From PGZG01 sp040235405 (GTDB lineage Bacteria; Pseudomonadota; Gammaproteobacteria; Pseudomonadales; Alcanivoracaceae): a stretch of DNA of 34,232 nt. The notes under the pieces are model-generated. The model did not search any database, had not been told where the DNA came from, and saw nothing but the letters and a program-made list of their open reading frames with translations. The number at the start of each line of letters is the position of its first letter. Position 1 is the stretch's first letter. Made by a program: the position numbers and the translations under genes. The DNA lies in contig JBECKT010000159.1 in assembly GCA_040235405.1 (NCBI GenBank), positions 1 through 34,232 of the forward strand. Direction: 5' to 3'. This document shows positions 15,416-25,000 of this stretch, one piece after another.

Positions 15416-15904
15416 TTGGCTGATCTGCATATCGACGACTTCTGCCGCGACGCAGCATTGATCCTGCTGCATCTGTACGGCGCCTTCCCGCGCCGGGCGT
15501 CGGTGTATGTCGAGGATATCTGCGGCATCGACACCCCCGATGATGTCGGCCTGCACTCGGACCGGCACATGGCCTGCCTTGGCACCATGCTGTGGCTGGC
15601 GGAGGAAGATTATCTGCGCTTTGAAGCGATGATTTATCAGGATGGCATTGATCAGGCGGTGCTGACCGGCAAGGCCTTCACGCTGCTTTGCGGGTTGTCG
15701 CAGATACGTTACCAACAGCCGATGCCGGACCTGCCGGCGTCGCTGATGGTAGAACGTATTACCGTGGTCGAGCAGATCCGCGCGGTACTGCGTAGCGGTG
15801 AGTCGAGCAAGATCAGCGCCATGATGCGCTACTTTTTCTCGTCACAGCCGCAGCAGATCATCCTGCCAACGGCGCCCACGGCCAGCCCCTGTGAGAGCGA
15901 ATAA
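15416..15904 (+). CDS. conserved hypothetical protein between alaA and htpX
   Basis: 162 residues from a TTG at 15416, with GGGGAG 7 bases upstream. No better start is available. It is soluble, with no signal peptide or membrane segment. The N-terminal half is hydrophobic and helical (DAALILLHLYGAFP) with a conserved-looking DDVGLHSDRHMACLGTMLWLAEEDYLRFE segment; the last 15 residues are low complexity. I do not recognise a domain. An uncharacterised gene is found in the same place between an aminotransferase and htpX in Pseudomonas aeruginosa, so it is likely a real conserved gene. A link to HtpX or envelope quality control is only suggested by position. Confidence 0.8.
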   Translation: MADLHIDDFCRDAALILLHLYGAFPRRASVYVEDICGIDTPDDVGLHSDRHMACLGTMLWLAEEDYLRFEAMIYQDGIDQAVLTGKAFTLLCGLSQIRYQQPMPDLPASLMVERITVVEQIRAVLRSGESSKISAMMRYFFSSQPQQIILPTAPTASPCESE

Positions 15905-16007
15905 GCCGGAACTGTTTCGCCCCACCAGTGCTCCAAGCGATCGGCCTTGAAAGCCACCGGGGCACCCCCCATATCGGTGCCATAACCCCTGACGGAGTAA
16001 CTCCCCC

Positions 16008-16901
16008 ATGAAACGTGTCGCGCTCTTTCTGCTCACCAACCTGGCGATTATCGTCGTCGGTGGCGTTGTGCTGAACCTGCTCGGCTTTTCCGGCATTCTG
16101 GCGCAAAACGGCGTCGATCTGGACATGCGTGCCCTGTTCATGCTGGCGCTGGTGTTTGGCTTTGCCGGCTCCTTTATCTCCCTGCTGATCTCGAAGCCGA
16201 TGGCGAAAATGGCGGCCCGGGTTCAGATCATCGACCAGCCGCGCACCCAGCACGAACGCTGGCTGATGGACACGGTCGCGGAGCTGGCTCGCAAGGCCGG
16301 TATCGGCATGCCGGAGGTCGGTATTTTTCCGGCTCAGCAAGCCAACGCCTTCGCCACCGGCTGGAACAAGAACAATGCTCTGGTTGCCGTTTCCGAGGGT
16401 ATGCTGCAACGCTTCAGCGCCGAAGAAGTAAAAGCGGTAATGGCGCACGAGATCGGTCACGTCGCCAACGGTGACATGGTGACCCTGTCGCTGGTACAGG
16501 GCGTGGTCAACACCTTCGTTATTTTCTTTGCTCGGGTAATCGGCTTCTTCGTCGACCGGGTGTTGCTGAAAAACGAGCGCGGTCTTGGCCCCGGTTACTA
16601 CATCACTTCTATCGTGATGGATATTGTGCTGGGTTTTATCGCCATGATGATCGTCGCCTGGTTCTCGCGTCAGCGCGAATACCGCGCCGACGCCGCCGGC
16701 GCCCGGCTGGCAGACCGTCGCGGCATGATCAGTGCTCTGCAACGCCTGCAAGCGGAATACGGCATGCCAAACCAGATGCCCGATTCGATGGTGGCGTTCG
16801 GCATCAACGGTGGCGGCCTGAAGGGCCTGAAAGCCATGTTTGCCTCGCACCCGCCGCTGGACGACCGGATCGCTGCGCTGCAGGAGCAGCGTCACGGCTG
16901 A
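16008..16901 (+). CDS. htpX: membrane zinc metalloprotease HtpX
   Basis: 297 residues, the usual length. HtpX is an inner-membrane M48 protease that degrades misfolded membrane proteins alongside FtsH. The zinc motif HEIGH lies at 147-151 and the third ligand Glu is in REYRADAAGA (Glu224). Hydrophobic segments at about 4-24, 41-61, 163-183 and 198-219 give four membrane spans. The C-terminal SHPPLDDRIAAL is typical. It starts 103 bases after the preceding gene; that gap contains a GGCACC/GGTGCC stem in the leader. No CpxR-like box was recognised. Confidence 0.97.
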   Translation: MKRVALFLLTNLAIIVVGGVVLNLLGFSGILAQNGVDLDMRALFMLALVFGFAGSFISLLISKPMAKMAARVQIIDQPRTQHERWLMDTVAELARKAGIGMPEVGIFPAQQANAFATGWNKNNALVAVSEGMLQRFSAEEVKAVMAHEIGHVANGDMVTLSLVQGVVNTFVIFFARVIGFFVDRVLLKNERGLGPGYYITSIVMDIVLGFIAMMIVAWFSRQREYRADAAGARLADRRGMISALQRLQAEYGMPNQMPDSMVAFGINGGGLKGLKAMFASHPPLDDRIAALQEQRHG

Positions 16902-16910
16902 TCAGTAGCA

Positions 16911-16939
16911 AAGAAGGCGCCGAGAGGCGCCTTCTTTTT
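16911..16939. terminator. bidirectional terminator between htpX and the NAD-kinase-like gene
   Basis: 11-base-pair stem AAGAAGGCGCC/GGCGCCTTCTT with loop GAGA. The right arm is followed by TTT on the + strand, and A residues on the left give T on the other strand. The stop codon of the convergent gene (16938-16940) lies in the T tract. Confidence 0.88.
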
Positions 16940-18074
16940 ATACCTTCTCAACCTCGGCCAAACCGGCATCTGTTGAGACCTGCACCAGCAGGGTATCGTC
17001 ATAGCCGGCCACCACCGGAATCAGGCCGCACAACTGCTGATCCAGCTCCGGGTCGCCGGTATCCACCAGCAACGGCCGGCCATTCAGCGCAGCCAGCTTG
17101 GCACGGGTGGCGGCGACAACCAGATTGTCACGTCCCAACTTGCGAATGACCGCCGGGCTGAACTGCTGATTGCCGCGGCCAAGCAGATGACCCTGGCCGC
17201 CAATCACCGTCATCAGAGCCCTGGCCGGGGCATCCGAAATCACCTGAAGTATCTGCCCGGCACTGACGTCTGCGGCGACCACCTCGCCGGCGCGAATAAT
17301 ATCCACGCCCAGCAGGGTGTTGGGTAGTCCGAGCTGGACCATGACCTCGGCCACCGTGGAACCGGAGCCCATCAACCAGAAGCAATCATCATCGAGCTGC
17401 GCTACCAGCCAGGCTGCCAGTTCCACTTGTGCCAGCGTCTCGTTTTCCTGGCCGCCACACTTGACCTGCTGAACGAAACGACCATCCTGCGGCACCTGCA
17501 TGACGCCATAGTGGCGCGCCCGGACAACACCCCGGCGAAACGCCTCTTCATCAATATCCCGGACCTCGGCTTCCGCGACACCAACCAGCCCGCCACGGCA
17601 CAGCTGCTGCAGCAACCGACCGGCAGCCTCCGGGTTCACCGCATAAACCGCCGAGTGCATCTTGCAGCCTGCCGGAATACCCAGCACCGGCAGCCGGCTG
17701 CCAACTACATCGCAGATATCCCGGGCGGTACCGTCGCCGCCAGCAAACAGCAGCAGGTCGATACCCCGCTCAAGCATGGCGGCAGCCGCCTGGCGGGTAT
17801 CCTCCGGGGTAGAACGGGCCGCAGGGTGACCAAGCACCTCTGCCCTGATTCCGGCAGCTGCAGCGCTTTCCTCGCCCATTGCCCCGTGCCAGGTCAGTAG
17901 TTGAACCGGCTCTCCAGCCAGCTTGCGAAGCGCCCGGGCGGCCCTGTCCGGAGCCTGCGGCCGGGCACCCCGACGCATTGCCTCAGCCACGGTATCCTCG
18001 CCATCACTGCCCTTCAGGCCAGTGGGCCCGCCAATGCCGGCCAGCGGATTCACTATCAGACCGATCTTCAGCAC
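16938..18074 (-). CDS. ATP-NAD kinase-like protein (diacylglycerol/NAD kinase fold)
   Basis: 378 residues from the GTG at 18074 (MLKIGLIVNPLAGIGG), with AGGA about 8 bases upstream. A TTG at 18098 would add 8 residues and is less likely. Features: the N-terminal NPLAGIGG nucleotide loop, the NAD-kinase/DAG-kinase signature GGDGT at about 112-116 (LLFAGGDGTARDI), and GIPAGCKMHSAVYAVNP. This matches the COG3199-type predicted ATP-NAD kinase family, related to AcoX, rather than housekeeping NadK. The true substrate is unknown. It lies downstream of pdxB on the same strand, about 116 bases away, and converges on htpX. Confidence 0.85.
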   Translation of the reverse strand: MLKIGLIVNPLAGIGGPTGLKGSDGEDTVAEAMRRGARPQAPDRAARALRKLAGEPVQLLTWHGAMGEESAAAAGIRAEVLGHPAARSTPEDTRQAAAAMLERGIDLLLFAGGDGTARDICDVVGSRLPVLGIPAGCKMHSAVYAVNPEAAGRLLQQLCRGGLVGVAEAEVRDIDEEAFRRGVVRARHYGVMQVPQDGRFVQQVKCGGQENETLAQVELAAWLVAQLDDDCFWLMGSGSTVAEVMVQLGLPNTLLGVDIIRAGEVVAADVSAGQILQVISDAPARALMTVIGGQGHLLGRGNQQFSPAVIRKLGRDNLVVAATRAKLAALNGRPLLVDTGDPELDQQLCGLIPVVAGYDDTLLVQVSTDAGLAEVEKV

Positions 18075-18190
18075 TGCTTTGGTCCTGTATTCATCCAAGG
18101 GGGCATATCCCGAAACAACAATGCGGTTACCAAATCAGCACCACCTTCAGGACGCCGCCCTGATAGACGCCACTGGCCCGGAAATTCCGA

Positions 18191-19342
18191 TCACTGAACA
18201 GATGATTCGCCGCGCCTGACGCTTACGCCCAGCTCGCTGAGCAGCGGCAGGAGAAACCCCGTTACCGGCGCCAGCACCGCCGTCCCGCGCATTTCATGAC
18301 GCTGCGGGTACTGCTTTCTCAGCAGGTCAAAAGCCTTGCCGGGCTCAGGCTCAAGCAGCGATGCCGCCAGAGCGCCATGATCGTCTGCAAGCCGGTAGCG
18401 ACTGCGCAACAATGCCAGCAGATCAGTCAGCCCGGTCACCGGCTGCCGCCAATCGGAGCTCACAGGCTCGGGCTCTGAGCCACTGTCGTGCTGACCAAGC
18501 CAGCCCCGTAAACCCTGCAGCACCATCCTGCTACCGCGCCAACGCCCTTCAACACTGTAACCGGCGATATGCGGGGTACCGCGAAACACCCGCGCAAACA
18601 GGGCTGGCTGCAGCAATGGCTCATTCTCCCAGACATCCAGCACCAGCGCTGGCAGCTGCTCTCCGGGCAGCTCGACCAGCGCCTGATTGTCCACCACCGG
18701 ACCGCGGCAGGTATTGATCAGCAGTTGCTGCGGCTGCAGCGCCATAAGCCGAGTCCGGTTGAGCAGGTGCCCGGTAGCATCATCTCCCTCACTGCTGAGC
18801 GGAACATGTAGCGTCACGACATCGCAGCCAAGCACGGTATCCAGCCTCTGCCAGCCGCCCTCAACCTGCTCTCCCCGCTTCTGCCGGGGCGGATCACAAC
18901 ACAGCACTGTCGCTCCGAGAGCCTTCATCAGAGCAGCGACCCGGCTGCCAACATTACCGCAACCCACCACCCCTACGGTCAACCCGGCCACCTGCCGGTC
19001 AACGGCTATCAGCCACTCCAGCACTGCCTGCAGGGTATACTCTGCCACTGCCATGGCATTGCAGCCCGGCGCATGCGCAAAGCCGATACCCGCTCGCTCC
19101 AGCCAGGGCAGGTCAATATGGTCCGTTCCAATGGTTGCCGAACCGACAAAGCGAACCGGAGTATCCTCAAGCAAGGCTGCATCAACCCGGGTGACCGAGC
19201 GCACCAGCAACACGTCAGCCTGGCGCAGGTCCTGCGCGGACAGGCCCCGTCCGGGCAGGGCGACCACTGAGCCCAGAGCTTCAAACAGGGACAGGCCCGG
19301 CATGTTTTCATCTGCCACGATTCGCAGTAGCGGGGTCGGCAC
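18191..19342 (-). CDS. pdxB: erythronate-4-phosphate dehydrogenase
   Basis: 383 residues from the GTG at 19342, chosen because GGAGG sits 5 bases upstream and the protein then begins just before RIVADENMPG, the family start. The open frame extends 31 codons further upstream without similarity. PdxB oxidises 4-phosphoerythronate in the DXP-dependent pyridoxal phosphate pathway. D-2-hydroxyacid dehydrogenase features: GCGNVG NAD loop (127-132), catalytic Arg213 in TCRGPVVD, Glu241 in DVWENEP and His258 in PHIAGYSVEG. The C-terminal PdxB dimerisation domain is present. The pathway also supplies the PLP used by the two aminotransferases nearby, although no regulatory link is visible. Confidence 0.95.
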   Translation of the reverse strand: MPTPLLRIVADENMPGLSLFEALGSVVALPGRGLSAQDLRQADVLLVRSVTRVDAALLEDTPVRFVGSATIGTDHIDLPWLERAGIGFAHAPGCNAMAVAEYTLQAVLEWLIAVDRQVAGLTVGVVGCGNVGSRVAALMKALGATVLCCDPPRQKRGEQVEGGWQRLDTVLGCDVVTLHVPLSSEGDDATGHLLNRTRLMALQPQQLLINTCRGPVVDNQALVELPGEQLPALVLDVWENEPLLQPALFARVFRGTPHIAGYSVEGRWRGSRMVLQGLRGWLGQHDSGSEPEPVSSDWRQPVTGLTDLLALLRSRYRLADDHGALAASLLEPEPGKAFDLLRKQYPQRHEMRGTAVLAPVTGFLLPLLSELGVSVRRGESSVQ

Positions 19343-19453
19343 TAGAGCCTCCAAAGGAGCCCCAACCCGGCGGGGCCGGTCGGCAGTGTACACCATGGCC
19401 CGTACAGCGCAGAGAATTGACCGAAATGCCGGCATGCGTCTGACGGACTACAC

Positions 19454-19482
19454 TTGATTTAACCCTTTCTTCTAATTACAAA
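19454..19482 (+). promoter_or_regulatory. probable promoter of the TPR-ExbBD-TonB operon
   Basis: TTGATT (19454-19459), a 17-base spacer, TACAAA (19477-19482), each 4 of 6 to consensus. It lies about 70 bases upstream of the first gene of the operon, in the 208-base gap to the divergent pdxB. Confidence 0.5.
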
Positions 19483-19498
19483 TAGGCACTACTCCCGA

Positions 19499-19512
19499 CC
19501 CTGATATCAGGG
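19499..19512. promoter_or_regulatory. 14-base palindrome CCCTGATATCAGGG, possible operator
   Basis: A perfect inverted repeat about 16 bases downstream of the candidate -10, near the expected start of transcription of the operon. Its place suits a repressor site. The regulator is unknown. Confidence 0.35.
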
Positions 19513-19550
19513 CGGCTATAACAACAATCAGAATTATCAGGCCTGTACCG

Positions 19551-20069
19551 ATGAAAACAAGCAGCAAAATTGTCCTCGTGGGGCTGTGCACAGCCCTGCT
19601 CACCGGTCCGTTGGCCGCCAGCGATGAAGGCCTTTCCCGCCAGATTCACAACCTCAAGCAGAACGTGCTGGATCTGAACCGGGACCTGTCCCTGCTGGAG
19701 CGTGAACTGCTCTACCCAAGTTCGGAAAGTGCCATTTTTGTCTCGGTGGATGTCGGCACCCCGATCAGACTGGTTGATGTCAACCTGACCCTGAATGGCA
19801 AGCATGTCGGCTATCACTTCTACAGCGAGCAAGAGTTCACCGCTCTCACCAACGGCGGTATCCATCGCATTTTCCACGGCAACCTGCCCAGTGGCAGGCA
19901 TACCCTGGAGGCGACCGTGACCGGTTACGACCCGCAGGGCAAGGATTACCAGAAAACCACTTCGCACACTTTCATCAAACAGGCAGGACGAAAGATGCTG
20001 GAACTGCGCGTCGTGGATGATCTCAGCACCATGCAGCATCGATTCGAATTCCGCGAATGGAATGAATAA
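19551..20069 (+). CDS. secreted protein, first gene of the TPR-ExbBD-TonB locus
   Basis: 172 residues. Residues 1-23 are a Sec signal peptide (MKTSSKIVLVGLCTALLTG, cleavage near LAAS), so it is periplasmic. Residues about 27-55 (SRQIHNLKQNVLDLNRDLSLLE) are likely a coiled coil with heptad leucines. The rest, about 60-165, looks like a beta-rich domain (IFVSVDVGTPIRLVDVNL; LPSGRHTLEATVTGYDP) that resembles PEGA/carboxypeptidase-regulatory-like folds; this is inference. The ribosome site is poor. The stop codon directly abuts the next ATG. I do not recognise a named family. Confidence 0.8.
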   Translation: MKTSSKIVLVGLCTALLTGPLAASDEGLSRQIHNLKQNVLDLNRDLSLLERELLYPSSESAIFVSVDVGTPIRLVDVNLTLNGKHVGYHFYSEQEFTALTNGGIHRIFHGNLPSGRHTLEATVTGYDPQGKDYQKTTSHTFIKQAGRKMLELRVVDDLSTMQHRFEFREWNE

Positions 20070-22031
20070 ATGAATGCACGAGTGGAAACCCCGATGCGAC
20101 GCTGGCAACCGTCGTGGACTCGAGCATTGAAACCGCTGGCAATCACCTTGGCGAGCAGTATCAGCCTGAGCGCCGCCGCATCACTGCTGGTTATTGGTGA
20201 TGATTTGCCAGTGGAGCCCATGCCACTGGATATCGAAAGTCAACGTTATCTGGCCTTCAATGAAGCAACTTTCGCGTTCTATAGCGACAAGCAGTTTGAA
20301 GCCATCTCGCAGCTATTGGCCAACCAGAAGCGCGGCCTGTTCAACAATGACACAGAGTATGCCGAGCTGATGCTGGGCGAACTGTACGTCAACTTTGGCC
20401 TTGCCGAGCAGGCTGAGGAAATCTTCAACAGGCTACTGAAAAAAGACATTCTGGCGCAGCTACGGGCCGAAACCTGGCTGCACAAGGCCGCCCTGAATTA
20501 TCGGCGTGGCCAACTGAATGAGGCCGCCGAAGTTCTGGCCAGCAAACGCACTGATGGCCTGCCAGCCGAAAAAAATGCCCGGCGCCACCTGATGCTGGCC
20601 AATATTCGTATCGGCCAGGAAGAATTTGGAGAAGCACTGGCAAGCCTGCACGCGATTCCGGCGGGCACCAGAGAAGGCGCCTACGCCACCTACAATATGG
20701 GCGTGGCCATGATCCGGGCGGACCACATTGACGATGGCGTACGCATGCTCAGTGGCGTACTCAACCTGCCCCCCGGGGACGAGGAAAACAATGCACTGAA
20801 GGATCGGGCGGCTCTGGCGATCGGCCTGACCCATCTCAAGCGAGAGCAAATAGAGCAGGCTCGGGCGGCGCTGATCCGGGTTCGCGCTGACGGCCCGTTC
20901 TCGAACGAGGCCTTGCTGGCACTTGGCCTGAGCAACTTCAAACGCAAGGAATACCGCCGCGCATTACCGCTGTGGCTGGAGCTTGTACGTCGCAATCCCA
21001 GCCATCAGTCAGTACAGGAAGCGCTGCTGCTGGCGCCAAGAGCCTATGAAGAGCTCGGCGCAATGCCCCAGGCACTGGCGGGCTACCGTTTTGCCACCGA
21101 AACCCTGCGTGACGAGCTGCGTCAGGTGGAACTGGCCATTCGCAATGTCGACGAAATGAACTGGCTGGACCGACTCAAAAGCCATGACAAAGCAGGCAGC
21201 ATGAACCGGGACCCGATGGCAACAACGGGCAACTACAGCGCAGATGCCGGTCCGGAGATGCCCTACCTTTACCGGCTGTTTGCATCGCATGATTTTGCCG
21301 AACAGTTCCGCCAGTATATGGAACTGGACCGAATACACTCGCTGTTGCGGGACTGGCAACAATCGGTACCGGCCATGGAGCAAGCATGGAGTAACCAGCT
21401 GACCAAACTGCAGGCCAATCTGCCGAATGTTCGCGCCCGGCTGGTAGCGGTGAAAAAACAGCAGCAGGAAGCTGGCGCGGAAACAGCTGACATCCAGGTC
21501 AACATGCCTCGTAAGCTGGATATGACACGGCCACAAGATCTGGCTGATTTTGAACAGCTGGTGCGCTGGGAAATTATCAGCGAGTTTGACCGTCAAACCC
21601 GCAACCAGCCGGCATCATCCAGCCAGCGGGAGCGAGTTCGTAGAGTAAAAGGCGTGCTTCTGTACAATATTGCCAGCAATGCACCTCAGAATCGTCAGCA
21701 GCAGCACAACGACATCACTACCGCTCTGGAAGACATTGACATTGTCGGCCTGCGCATCGCTGCTGCAGAACAGCTGGTTCGTGACGCATCGCTGCACATT
21801 CGCAGCGATCTGGGCAATCGACTTAATTCGCGGCGTCAGGATATTGACCGTATGATCTCGGACACGGAAAAACTTATGGCGCAGCTGGGTCAATTACTGA
21901 GGAATGACGCATTGCAAGTGCTGGCAGAAAATCGCATACAGCTCGGCGAGCAGCTTGCCGAAGCTCATCTCGCCATGGCCAGAGTGCAGGATGCTTCGTT
22001 CAGCGAGCGCCTTCAGGAGAAAGGCCAGTGA
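20070..22031 (+). CDS. periplasmic TPR protein of the ExbBD-TonB locus
   Basis: 653 residues. The N-terminus has a basic stretch then a hydrophobic helix (ALKPLAITLASSISLSAAASLL, about 20-42), which may be an uncleaved anchor or a long signal peptide. About 60-340 is built of helical tetratricopeptide-like repeats (YAELMLGELYVNFGLAEQAEEIF; AIGLTHLKREQIEQARAAL; ALGLSNFKRKEYRRALPLW). The C-terminal third (about 400-650) is long-helical and probably coiled coil. The ATG follows the preceding stop without a gap. Together with the next genes it suggests a large TPR scaffold in the envelope. No named homologue is recognised. Confidence 0.85.
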   Translation: MNARVETPMRRWQPSWTRALKPLAITLASSISLSAAASLLVIGDDLPVEPMPLDIESQRYLAFNEATFAFYSDKQFEAISQLLANQKRGLFNNDTEYAELMLGELYVNFGLAEQAEEIFNRLLKKDILAQLRAETWLHKAALNYRRGQLNEAAEVLASKRTDGLPAEKNARRHLMLANIRIGQEEFGEALASLHAIPAGTREGAYATYNMGVAMIRADHIDDGVRMLSGVLNLPPGDEENNALKDRAALAIGLTHLKREQIEQARAALIRVRADGPFSNEALLALGLSNFKRKEYRRALPLWLELVRRNPSHQSVQEALLLAPRAYEELGAMPQALAGYRFATETLRDELRQVELAIRNVDEMNWLDRLKSHDKAGSMNRDPMATTGNYSADAGPEMPYLYRLFASHDFAEQFRQYMELDRIHSLLRDWQQSVPAMEQAWSNQLTKLQANLPNVRARLVAVKKQQQEAGAETADIQVNMPRKLDMTRPQDLADFEQLVRWEIISEFDRQTRNQPASSSQRERVRRVKGVLLYNIASNAPQNRQQQHNDITTALEDIDIVGLRIAAAEQLVRDASLHIRSDLGNRLNSRRQDIDRMISDTEKLMAQLGQLLRNDALQVLAENRIQLGEQLAEAHLAMARVQDASFSERLQEKGQ

Positions 22032-25000
22032 ACCGCCGTCATCCGTTCCATAGTCATGCACTTGCTGCTGCTGTCGTACTGGCGATGACAGGCTGCGCCA
22101 GCAAGCCGACTGAAGACCAGAATCTTCAGGAAGAAGCACGCTATACCGGCACCACGCTGGCCGACCTTGAGCAAACCGACATCACCATTGAAACCCAGAG
22201 CCTCGAAAACGTCTCTGCACAATCGGCTCTGGAAAGCTACCAACGGGCTGTCGAGCTGTTCCAGGACCCCGAGCAACGTAGCCGATCTATTCGGCGCATG
22301 GCAGACCTGGCACTGGCTGCTGCCGAGGAGAAAAGCAGTGGTGTAGACGAAGTCGATTTAAAGGAAGCCCCGGCTGTCAGCCGTGCCGAACTTGATCGCA
22401 GCGTTGACAAGCTCTTGTACGAAAACTTTATGCGCGAAGCTCAGCAGGCAGAAAAGCGCGACCAGCGTTATGCAGCGCTTGATCTGGCGGGCAGCCTGTA
22501 CAACGGTCTCGACGGCGCTGCACTCGATACCGATTACGGCACAGCAATCCAGCTGTACCGCACCCTGCTGCAAACCAGTCAGGATGCCAACGAGCGGGCG
22601 GAAGCCTACTACCTGCTGGCAAAAGCTTATGACCTGGCCGGTGATTTCGACAACTCCCGAAAGACTCTCGATGGCCTTGTAAAGGAATACCCGGACAGCA
22701 TCTTCTACCTCGAAGCCCAGTTCCGCCGTGGAGAAATGCTGTTTTCTGACGGCGACTATGAAGCATCCTCCAGCGCCTATCGCGAAGTCGTCAAAGCGGG
22801 CGCAAGCTCCGATTTCTATGAACAGTCTCTTTATAAGCTTGGCTGGAGCCACTACAAACTGAGCGAGTATGAGCTTGCTCTGGAACAATTCTTTGCCATT
22901 ATTGACCACCTGCATGACACCCCCGAGCTGGCGGATGAAAAGTCCATGCAAAGCAAGCTGGTTACCGATGTCCACCGGGTAATCAGCCTGGCATTTACCA
23001 ATCTTGAGGGAGCTGAATCGGTACGCAGCTGGTTTGCCAGGCGAGGCAGACGCGACTATGAAGCCGATATCTACCGTGCGCTCGGCGATGTCTATCTGCA
23101 GCAGGAACGCTTCAGGGACGCAGCGGACGCTTACGATATGTTTGTCAACGTTTATCCGGCCAGCCCGCTTGCCCCCGAGTTCTCAAGCCTGAACATTCAA
23201 GCCTACCAGCGCGGCGGCTTCCCCACTCTTGTACTGCCGGCAAAAGAAAAGTTTGTCAGCCAGTACGGCATTCGCAGCAGCTTCTGGGAGCAATACCCTC
23301 ACGCACGCGATGGCTACACCGAACAACTGAAAGGACACATTCTCGATCTCGCCCGGCACTACCATGCGCTGGCACAGAAATCGAAAAAACCTGAAGACTT
23401 TGCCTCCCCGGCCAGCTGGTACAAGGAATACCTGGACACTCCTCCTGTCGGCACAGATCAAGCAGAAATCAACGACCTGTATGCGCAAGCGCTGTTTTCC
23501 GGACGACGTTTCCCCGAAGCAATTACCGAGTTTGAACGCACCGCCTATGCCTACGAGGGTTACCCGAAAGCCGCTGACGCCGCCTACTTTGCTCTGGTTG
23601 CCTATCAGGAGCAGATTCGGGGCTTGCCCAAGGATAGTGAAAAGGAGCAGGCCACTGCCAATGTCTGGCGCGGTCGCAGCATCAACAGCAGCATGAAATT
23701 TGCCGCCACATTCCCGCAACATGAGCAGGTACCAAAAGTCCTCAGCAACGTCATTGATGATCAGCTGGCACGCAAGGATATGGAAGGAGCGATCCGCACC
23801 GCCGGCATGCTGGTTTCGCTGCAACCGCCGCCGCCGGAAAATCTGCTGATCTATGGCTGGAGCACGATTGCCAACGGCGAGTTCGACCTTGGCCGTTTCA
23901 AGGTGGCGGAATTTGCCTACACCAATGTGCTGCAGTATCCGTCCCTGCCGGCAAAGGACCGAACCACCTATCAGGAACGGCTGGCTGCTTCAGTGTATAA
24001 ACAGGCCGAAGCACTGCAGCAGGAAGAACAGTTTGTCGCGGCAGCTGACATGTTTATGCGTGTCGGCATCGTTTACCCGGAAGCCGGCATTCGGAAGAAT
24101 GCCGAATTTGATGCCGCCACCCTGTACCTGCAGATTGAAAGATACGATAACGCCATTCCGATTCTCGAATCGTTCCGGCAGCGTTATCCGAAGGATGAGT
24201 TGAATGAAACCATTCCTGACAAGCTCGCCGTTGCTTATGAGAAAACCGGCAACTTCGGCGCAGCAGCACTGGAACTGGAGCGTATCGCGGGTAACTATCA
24301 GGCCACGGACAAGGAGCTTGCCCGTCAGGCATTGTGGCAGGCAGCAGAAATGCAGGACCGCGCCAAACAACCAGCCGACTCCATCCGCCTGTATCGAAAG
24401 TACCTGGCAACCTACCCACAGCCTTATGATTTCCGTGCCGAAGGTCACTATCGGCTGGTCAAACTGTATGAGCAGACTGGCGATACCACCGCCTACAACA
24501 GCGGCCTGAATGAACTGGTGAAAACCCATCAGGAAGCCGGCGATGAAGGCAATGATCGTGTAGCCTGGCTTGGCGCCTGGGGCGCCTTTACCCTGGCCGA
24601 GCCGCGTTTTGAAGAATTCAATTCAATCAAACTGACACAACCATTACGGCGTAGCCTGGAACGCAAAACCACTGTTATGCGCGACGCTCTGCAACGTTAC
24701 GAAAATGTTGCTGCAATCGGCGTATCCGAATATGCCACTGCGGCAAATTTCAGGATTGGCCAGATGTATCAGGGGCTGGCAAGAGACATGATTGATTCGG
24801 AGAGGCCCAGGGGCCTGGACGATCTGGAGCTTGAACAGTATGAGCTGCTGCTGGAAGAGCAGGCTCTGCCCTATGAGGATCAGGCTATTGATATCCTGAT
24901 TGCCAACACCGACCTGGTCACCCGGAACATCTATGATGACTGGGTTAAACAGAGCTTTGCCCAGTTGGCGAAGCTGTTGCCGGGACGTTTCGCCAAGTTT

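Noticed and set aside
15858..16895. 345-codon - strand open frame opposite htpX
   Set aside because: Antisense shadow; the sense frame encodes HEIGH and the membrane spans.
19343..19435. 31-residue N-terminal extension of pdxB
   Set aside because: No similarity to PdxB, and a clear GGAGG precedes the GTG at 19342.
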